Positions 49,487-54,928 of a DNA stretch of 54,928 bases are shown here, in pieces. The position numbers and the translations under genes were made by a program. This DNA comes from UBA1172 sp002457135 (lineage in GTDB: Bacteria > Pseudomonadota > Alphaproteobacteria > Puniceispirillales > UBA1172): NCBI GenBank assembly GCA_965660935.1, contig CBFIBR010000013.1:1-54928 (forward strand), given 5' to 3'. How positions within the stretch are numbered: position 1 is the stretch's first letter; the number at the start of each line of letters is the position of its first letter. The notes under the pieces were generated by a model, which had not been told where the DNA came from, made no database searches, and saw only the letters and a list, made by a program, of their open reading frames with translations.

Positions 49487-50329
49487 ATGAAACTGCTGAG
49501 ACTGGGCGAGAAGGGCCAGGAAAAACCCGCAATGATGGATGCCAACGGCCAGCCGCGTGACCTGAGCGCGGTGATCCCTGATCTGGCTTTTGAGGCGCTG
49601 TCACTGGAAAGCATGGCACGGCTGCGGGCGCTCGACCCGGAAAGCCTGCCCCTCCTGCCTCAGGAGTGCCGGATCGGTGCTGCCCTGGCGGATACCCCCA
49701 ATTTCCATTGCATCGGGCTGAATTATGCGCGGCATGCTGATGAAACCGGCATGCCCCGCCCGACTGAGCCGGTGGTCTTCACCAAGGCGACCAGCTGTAT
49801 CGGCGGGCCGGATGATGCCATCACGATTCCCGCAGGGTCAGTCAAAACCGACTGGGAGGTTGAGCTGGGCGTGATCATCGGGCGCAACGTTTTCAACATT
49901 ACCGAGGCTGAAGCGCTTGATACGATTTCGGCCTATTGCGTCATCAATGATGTTTCCGAACGTGATCATCAACTGGAACGGGGCGGCCAGTGGGTCAAGG
50001 GCAAATCGCATCCCGGCTTTGGCCCCATCGGCCCGTGGCTGGTTACCGCCGATGAGGTGCCTGATCCGCAGAACCTGCCGCTATGGCTCAGCATCAATGG
50101 GGAAATGCAGCAGCAATCCAGCACCAGCGACATGATTTTCAGCATTGCCGAGATTATCGCCTACCTGTCGCGTCACATGATCCTGCGGGTTGGTGATGTG
50201 ATTGCAACCGGCACCCCTGAAGGCGTCGGGCTGGGCCAGACACCGCCCCGGTTCCTGCGCCCTGGTGATGAAGTCAGGCTGGGTATTGAGGGGCTGGGGG
50301 AACAGCACCAGACCTTTATTTCAGCGTAG
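49487..50329 (+). CDS. Fumarylacetoacetate hydrolase family protein
   Basis: A 280-residue FAH-fold enzyme, probably cleaving a C-C bond or hydrolysing a diketo acid with Mg. It shows FHCIGLNYARHADETGMP, the metal-site TDWEVELGVIIGR, CVINDVSERDHQLERGGQWVKGKS, and VIATGTPEGVGLGQTPPRFL. It most resembles ureidoglycolate lyase and 2,4-diketo-3-deoxy-L-fuconate hydrolase-like members. It diverges from the arsenate GAPDH across a 90-bp gap; no pathway partner is adjacent. Confidence 0.88.
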   Translation: MKLLRLGEKGQEKPAMMDANGQPRDLSAVIPDLAFEALSLESMARLRALDPESLPLLPQECRIGAALADTPNFHCIGLNYARHADETGMPRPTEPVVFTKATSCIGGPDDAITIPAGSVKTDWEVELGVIIGRNVFNITEAEALDTISAYCVINDVSERDHQLERGGQWVKGKSHPGFGPIGPWLVTADEVPDPQNLPLWLSINGEMQQQSSTSDMIFSIAEIIAYLSRHMILRVGDVIATGTPEGVGLGQTPPRFLRPGDEVRLGIEGLGEQHQTFISA

Positions 50330-50347
50330 GCGATATCGAAAAGCTGA

Positions 50348-52162
50348 TCAGCCGGATTTGCCGCGATAGAGCTGTTCCAGCCTGTCGCCATAGACCTCAC
50401 GCACGACATGGCGGCGGGTTTTCAGCGTTGCCGTCATCTGGCCGTTTTCGGTTGAAAACGACTCATCCGCCAGAATAAAGCGGCGCACACGTTCAATAGT
50501 GGATAATGAGGCATTGGCCCGGTCTATCGCGGCACTGACGGCTTTTCTTACCGCCTCGGATTGCCTGTCATGCGGGGTGCCGGACTGATCCAGCACGGAT
50601 TGTGATGGCACCACCACCGCCGCCAGCCATGGCTTGCGGTCACCATCCACCATGACCTGATCAATTTCAGGTTCAAGGGCGATGATCCCTTCCAACCGGC
50701 CCGGGGCGATATTGTCGCCGCCTGAATTGACGATGATTTCCTTGGCGCGGCCGGTGATGGTGATGTAACCGTCGGCATCAATACTGCCAAGATCGCCTGT
50801 ATAGAGCCAGCCATCACGGATGGTGGCGGCGGTGGCGGCATCATCCTGCCAGTAGCCCTTCATCAGCATCGGGCCACGGGCCAGAATTTCCCCGGCATCA
50901 CTCAACCTGACTTCAACCCCGCTCACAGCAGGGCCAACGCTTTCAATCTTGATAAGCCCGGGCCGGTTGGCGGAAATCAGGGGTGAGGCCTCAGTCTGGC
51001 CATAGCCTTGCAGGATATTGACCCCGAGGGCGAGAAAGAAAGTCCCGATATCGGGGTTGAGCGCGGCCCCGCCTGAAACAAAATATTCAAGGTTGCCACC
51101 AAGCCTGGCCCTGACCTTGCGCCGGACGAGCAAATCAAGCACAGGGTCGATCAGCCTATCGGACAATGTCAGCCCCCCTGAAATCCGCCTGCGGCCGATA
51201 GCGACAGCACGATTGAACAGTTTTTCACTGATCCCGCCTTTCTGCCGGACCCCCCGTGTGATGCGGTCATACAGCACTTCATAGAGCCGGGGGACCGCCG
51301 TCATCAGCGTGGGTGAGGCCTCGGCCAGATTGCTGGCAATCTGGTCTGCGCCCTCGCAATACCAGATTTCCGATGCGGTCTGGATCGGCAGGTGCAGCCC
51401 GGCGGTATGCTCATAGGCATGGGACAGCGGCAACAGGGAAAGAAAGCGTTGCCCCCTATTGACCCTGCCTTCCTTTAGCAGGTCAGCCGCGGCATCAATA
51501 TTGGCCTGGATAGAAGCATGGCTGAGCATCACCCCCTTGGGCCTGCCGCCTGTCCCCGATGTGTAGATAAAACAGCAGGTGTCATCAGGGTTGATGGCCG
51601 ATATCGCTGCCTCAAGTTCAGCCGGGTCCAGATCATCGGGGTCCAGATCATCGGATGATGACCCCATGGCATCAGCCCAGGTCATCAGCGTGACCCCCCC
51701 GGGTTCAACCTCGGGGCGATCCCCTATAACCATGACGGTGGCCATCGCCTCACACTGACCCGCAGCCTCAAGCACCCGGTCGGCGAGCTGGCCTGTTGTG
51801 GTGATGGCCATGACCGCGCCGCTATGGTCCATGATATAGCGGTGATCATCCGCCGTGTTGGTGGTATAGGCCGGGACCACAATCGCCCCCGCCGCCATGA
51901 TGGCGAGGTCGGCGATGGCCCATTCAGGGCTGTTTTCAGCGGCGATCATGACGCGGTCACCCGGCCTGATCCCGGCCTGATAGAGCGCTGATACCAGTTT
52001 CCCGGCATACAGCGCGGCATCAGATCTGGTCATCCCGGTCCAGACACCGTCAATCTTGGCGGTGAAGAGCGGCTGATCAGGGTTCTGCCTTGCCGCTTCG
52101 AAAAAAGCCCCGGGCAAATTGGCCTTGCCGCCGATCCCGTAGTGATGCTCATTGCCCATCAT
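50348..52162 (-). CDS. Long-chain acyl-CoA synthetase (AMP-dependent)
   Basis: About 604 residues. It activates long-chain fatty acids through acyl-AMP to acyl-CoA. It has the AMP motif CFIYTSGTGGRPKGVMLSH near 200, LSLLPLSHAYEHTAG, YFVSGGAALNPDIGTFF, ILQGYGQTEASPLIS, and GWLYTGDLGSIDADGYITITGR. AGGAGG lies just before two adjacent ATGs at 52162 and 52159; either may be used. An ATG at 52198 overlapping the upstream stop is less likely. A 15-bp in-frame duplication adds a second Asp-Leu-Asp-Pro block before the AMP motif. Confidence 0.93.
   Translation of the reverse strand: MMGNEHHYGIGGKANLPGAFFEAARQNPDQPLFTAKIDGVWTGMTRSDAALYAGKLVSALYQAGIRPGDRVMIAAENSPEWAIADLAIMAAGAIVVPAYTTNTADDHRYIMDHSGAVMAITTTGQLADRVLEAAGQCEAMATVMVIGDRPEVEPGGVTLMTWADAMGSSSDDLDPDDLDPAELEAAISAINPDDTCCFIYTSGTGGRPKGVMLSHASIQANIDAAADLLKEGRVNRGQRFLSLLPLSHAYEHTAGLHLPIQTASEIWYCEGADQIASNLAEASPTLMTAVPRLYEVLYDRITRGVRQKGGISEKLFNRAVAIGRRRISGGLTLSDRLIDPVLDLLVRRKVRARLGGNLEYFVSGGAALNPDIGTFFLALGVNILQGYGQTEASPLISANRPGLIKIESVGPAVSGVEVRLSDAGEILARGPMLMKGYWQDDAATAATIRDGWLYTGDLGSIDADGYITITGRAKEIIVNSGGDNIAPGRLEGIIALEPEIDQVMVDGDRKPWLAAVVVPSQSVLDQSGTPHDRQSEAVRKAVSAAIDRANASLSTIERVRRFILADESFSTENGQMTATLKTRRHVVREVYGDRLEQLYRGKSG
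51624..51653 (-). repeat. Perfect 15-bp duplication inside the acyl-CoA ligase gene
   Basis: GGGTCCAGATCATCG occurs twice in a row (51624-51638, 51639-51653). It stays in frame and gives D-D-L-D-P-D-D-L-D-P. The segment lies in the variable loop before the AMP-binding motif. It is the only member of the duplication set lying well inside a gene. Confidence 0.8.
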
Positions 52163-52197
52163 CGCCTCCTCATGATTCCCTGCCTGGTAGCCCCCCA

Positions 52198-53205
52198 TTA
52201 GCAATAGCGTTCAACGGCGTTCCACTGTTTCTCGGAATAGCGGTCACCATAGGCCCAGCCCGGCGGCAGAACCTGATCAATCGCCGCCAGATCATCCGCG
52301 CCCAGCATCACCTCCGCCGCCGGGACCATCTCCATGAAATGATCAAGCGACCTTGTCCCCGGAATGGGCAGAACATGATCACCCTGATGCAGCAGCCAGG
52401 CAATGGCAAGCCGCGCCGATGGCATCCCCATATCAGCGGCCAGGGCCCTGAACCCTGCCGCCGCCGCGATATTGGCGGGCAGATTGGCAGGGCTGAAACG
52501 CGGGTTGACGCTCAGGAACGGCAAATCATTGACACGGTCACCGCTGATCGGCCTGTCGGTCAGCAGGCTCCTGCCAACGGGTGAGAACGCCACCATGGTC
52601 GCCCCCAGTGCCTTTGTTGCCTGCACCATGCCCAGATCAGGGTTGCGGGATGACAGCGAGTATTCGGATTGAATAGCGGCGACAGGATGCACGGCCTGGG
52701 CCTTATGCAGGCTGGATGGGGCAATTTCGGAAAACCCGAACCCCCTGATCTTGCCTGCCTCAACAAAACCCTTGAGCGTACCGGCCACATCCTCAATCGG
52801 GATGGCGGGGTCACGGCGGTGAATGTAGAAAAGATCAATCTGCTCAACCCCAAGCCGCTGAAGACTGCCATCGAGCTGTTCGGTGAGGTGGGCGGCATCG
52901 TTCCTGATGACGCTGTTGCCATTTTCGCGGTCAAACCCCGCCTTGGTGGCGATGCTGAAAAATTCGCGGGCGCTGGCACCGTTGCGGGCAATGTACCGGC
53001 CGATGATCGTCTCAGCCAGCCCGGAGCCATAGATATTGGCGCTGTCGAGGTGGTTAACGCCATGATCCATGGCGGCATCAAGAATGGCAAAGGCCTCATC
53101 CTCGGTCACCGGGCCATAGAACGGCGTGAAGGACATGGTCCCGATGCCGAGCGGGAACACAAGGGGTCCATCGGGGCCAAGCAGACGATCAGGATGACGG
53201 GGCAT
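52198..53205 (-). CDS. Aldo/keto reductase
   Basis: A 335-residue TIM-barrel NADP(H)-dependent reductase. The catalytic tetrad is visible: Asp54 and Tyr59 (LDSANIYG), Lys88 (ATKAG) and His129 (LFYIHRRD). The subgroup resembles YghZ/Tas-like and Kv-beta-related enzymes that act on aldehydes such as methylglyoxal. GGAGA lies six bases before the ATG at 53205. Its stop overlaps an ATG of the ligase gene frame (TAATG). Confidence 0.9.
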   Translation of the reverse strand: MPRHPDRLLGPDGPLVFPLGIGTMSFTPFYGPVTEDEAFAILDAAMDHGVNHLDSANIYGSGLAETIIGRYIARNGASAREFFSIATKAGFDRENGNSVIRNDAAHLTEQLDGSLQRLGVEQIDLFYIHRRDPAIPIEDVAGTLKGFVEAGKIRGFGFSEIAPSSLHKAQAVHPVAAIQSEYSLSSRNPDLGMVQATKALGATMVAFSPVGRSLLTDRPISGDRVNDLPFLSVNPRFSPANLPANIAAAAGFRALAADMGMPSARLAIAWLLHQGDHVLPIPGTRSLDHFMEMVPAAEVMLGADDLAAIDQVLPPGWAYGDRYSEKQWNAVERYC

Positions 53206-53332
53206 GGGTATCTCCAAGACAATGTTCAATCTTCAAATGCCCAGTAAATTTAGACACCGTAGAATCTGGGTACTGTCATTTAATTGCAAACTAAGTGGTG
53301 ATACTATAGCGCAAATCTACTCGAGGTGTACC

Positions 53333-54262
53333 ATGCTCCTTCCGCCTTTTGATCGTGGCCAGACTTTTTTTCGAGGCAATCTGCACGGCCATTCCACGCA
53401 TTCCGATGGTGAATTCAGCCCGCTTGGGGTTGCCGAAACCTATCGTGAACTCGGCTACGATTTCACCTGCCTGTCTGATCATCTGTGGAAGAATGACCGT
53501 TTCTGCGCCCAGACTGTGCTGGATTCAACCCATCTCGACAGTGAGGATTTCATCACGGTTCCATCGGCTGAATTGCATTGCCATGGCAAGCAATACGATA
53601 ATGACGGTTTATGGCATATTGTTGCCAACGGATTGCCGCTCGATTTTGCCGTTGCCGGTGAGGATGAAACCGGGCCAGAAATGGTTCAGCGTGCCGTCGA
53701 TGCCGGGGCCTATGTTTCCATCGCCCATCCGGAATGGTACATCCTGACCAATGATGAGGCGAAGCAGGTTTCCAACGCCCACGCGGTTGAGATTTACAAC
53801 CATTCCTGCGCGATTGAATCGTCCCGGGGTTATGGGATCGCAATAGCTGATTTCCTCCTTAACGAAGGCCACCGGGTGAGCTTTACCGCCACTGATGACA
53901 GCCATTTCCGCACCAATGATGGCGGTGGTGGCTGGGTCATGGTGGTGGCGGATCAGCTGGATGCCGGCGCGATTATCGATGCGCTCAAGGCAGGCCATCA
54001 CTATTCCTCCACCGGGCCGGAATTCCATTACCTGGCCTGGGACAGCAACTGCCTGATGGTGGAATGCAGCGCGGTTGACCATATCTGCATTTCCGGTTCC
54101 GGTCATGTGGCGCAGAGCCAGCATGGCAGTAACATCACCAGGTCGATTTTCGATCTCAACACGTTCAAATCGGATTTCTTCAGGGTTTCGATTATCGACA
54201 GGTCGGGCCGTCAGGCATGGAGCAATCCCTATTTCCTTGATGACCTGATGGGGAAGGGCTGA
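53333..54262 (+). CDS. PHP-domain metal-dependent phosphoesterase
   Basis: A 309-residue protein. The PHP motifs are complete: motif I NLHGHSTHSDGE (His18, His20, Asp25), then LSDHLWKN, the bridging Glu in PSAELHCHG, SIAHPEW, EIYNHS, and TDDSHF near the end of the domain. A beta-rich C-terminal part follows, with a fibronectin-like composition. GAGGT precedes the ATG at 53333. It lies 26 bp before phnX on the same strand, so a role in phosphonate or phosphate-ester use is likely. The substrate is unknown. Confidence 0.82.
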   Translation: MLLPPFDRGQTFFRGNLHGHSTHSDGEFSPLGVAETYRELGYDFTCLSDHLWKNDRFCAQTVLDSTHLDSEDFITVPSAELHCHGKQYDNDGLWHIVANGLPLDFAVAGEDETGPEMVQRAVDAGAYVSIAHPEWYILTNDEAKQVSNAHAVEIYNHSCAIESSRGYGIAIADFLLNEGHRVSFTATDDSHFRTNDGGGGWVMVVADQLDAGAIIDALKAGHHYSSTGPEFHYLAWDSNCLMVECSAVDHICISGSGHVAQSQHGSNITRSIFDLNTFKSDFFRVSIIDRSGRQAWSNPYFLDDLMGKG

Positions 54263-54288
54263 CGGGCCAGACCGTCCGGGGACACACC

Positions 54289-54928
54289 ATGACCAATACC
54301 AGCAACAGGTTTTACAAGGCGGCTGTCTTTGACTGGGCCGGGACGATCATTGATTACGGATCACTGGCACCAACCGCCGTTTTCACCCGCCTTTTTGAGA
54401 CCATCGGCATTGATGTAACCGATGCCGAGGCGAGAGGCCCGATGGGGCTGCCCAAACGCAATCACATTGCCGCCATGCTGGAGATGCCGCGCATCAGGGA
54501 TGCCTATATCAGGGTAGCCGGGCATGAACCCGGTGATGATGATGTCTCCAGCCTCTATGCCGCCTTTCTGCCCCTTAATCTTGAGGTTGCGACCGATTAC
54601 GCCAACCCGATCCCCGGCGCTGTCGAGGCTGTGGCCGCCTTGCGTCAACGCGGGCTGAAAATCGGTTCCACCACCGGTTATGGCCGTCAGGTGATGGAGG
54701 CTGTGATCCCCATCGCTGCCCGTCATGGCTATAGCCCCGATAACGTGGTCTGCGGTGATGACCTCGCCGAAAGCAGGCCGGGGCCGGTGATGATGTATCG
54801 CTGTTTTGCCGATCTCGCCGTCTACCCGCCCGAGGCAGTGATCAAGGTTGATGACACCCCGCCCGGTATTGCCGAGGGCAAGGCCGCAGGCTGCCTGACG
54901 GTGGGGGTCAGCGTGACCGGAAATGGTG
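54289..54928 (+). CDS. phnX: Phosphonoacetaldehyde hydrolase (phosphonatase), 3' end outside window
   Basis: The first 213 residues of a HAD-family enzyme that splits phosphonoacetaldehyde into acetaldehyde and phosphate, the last step of 2-aminoethylphosphonate breakdown. The PhnX hallmark VFDWAGTIIDYGSLAP gives nucleophile Asp15, with Ala17 in place of the usual HAD acid. The Schiff-base lysine is Lys56 in GPMGLPKRNH. STTGYGRQVM and VVCGDDLAESRPGPVMMYR follow, then IKVDDTPPGIAEGKAAG. GGGGA precedes the ATG. No phnW transaminase is seen before the window ends. Confidence 0.95.
   Translation, partial: MTNTSNRFYKAAVFDWAGTIIDYGSLAPTAVFTRLFETIGIDVTDAEARGPMGLPKRNHIAAMLEMPRIRDAYIRVAGHEPGDDDVSSLYAAFLPLNLEVATDYANPIPGAVEAVAALRQRGLKIGSTTGYGRQVMEAVIPIAARHGYSPDNVVCGDDLAESRPGPVMMYRCFADLAVYPPEAVIKVDDTPPGIAEGKAAGCLTVGVSVTGNG

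Noticed and set aside
50343..50352. Palindrome GCTGATCAGC between two convergent genes as a protein-binding site
   Set aside because: Ten bases of perfect symmetry are expected by chance in this much sequence, and it overlaps the ligase gene end.

Overview
The window looks like chromosomal DNA from a free-living, probably marine alphaproteobacterium. The strongest markers are a circularly permuted two-piece ssrA (tmRNA), an alphaproteobacterial SspB directly after it, hflK-hflC followed by a Do-type protease, a CtrA-like TTAA-N7-TTAA site, and the clustered ATP-ligase/Lhr/PdeM/exonuclease repair genes. Sulfoacetaldehyde acetyltransferase, phosphonatase, glycolate oxidase, photolyase and ArsJ fit a sunlit, nutrient-poor sea-surface life. 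A SAR116-like or related lineage is plausible but is inference only. I saw no rRNA, tRNA, CRISPR array, transposase, integrase or phage gene.

Layout. 1-6.2 kb: membrane and periplasmic quality control (hflK-hflC-degP, minus strand), the Fe-S carrier mrp (plus), then thyA-folA (minus). 6.2-8.9 kb: permuted ssrA, sspB and class I fumarase (plus). 8.9-16 kb: glcDEF, rpmJ, msrA, gph and pgk (minus), with a good terminator after rpmJ. 16-18.4 kb: azlCD, a DM13-domain protein and a LysE-type exporter (plus). 18.4-27.1 kb: a long minus-strand run speB-ybaK-HD protein-fbp-tkt-gap-rpe-psd-pssA joining central carbon metabolism to phosphatidylethanolamine synthesis. 27.2-33.6 kb: methyltransferase, a 45-residue membrane protein, a deacetylase, a second amino-acid exporter, pyrE, pyrC and xsc. 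33.7-46.3 kb: a stress and repair region. Its minus arm is lhr-pdeM-photolyase-FAD oxidoreductase-DUF1365-Cfa-like methyltransferase, and its plus arm is GST-exonuclease-ATP ligase; an SDR/SnoaL pair faces it. 46.3-54.9 kb: an arsenate module (GAPDH-ArsJ), an FAH hydrolase, a long-chain acyl-CoA ligase, an aldo/keto reductase, and a PHP phosphoesterase followed by phosphonoacetaldehyde hydrolase, which runs off the end.

The genes make several working units. ssrA tags stalled proteins and the neighbouring sspB should hand those proteins to ClpXP. gph makes glycolate and glcDEF oxidises it. GAPDH and ArsJ turn arsenate into an exported arseno-sugar ester. Lhr, PdeM, exonuclease, ligase and photolyase form a DNA-damage unit whose minus-strand arm continues, with short gaps or overlaps, into enzymes that modify unsaturated membrane lipids.

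The least expected pattern is a set of short tandem duplications (11-18 bp units, 2-6 copies) placed on gene ends. They copy stop codons, start codons or ribosome-binding sites at degP, sspB/fumarase, azlC, lysE/pssA, fbp, the methyltransferase, the deacetylase/exporter junction, the exporter leader and pyrC. One similar duplication lies inside a gene, in frame.
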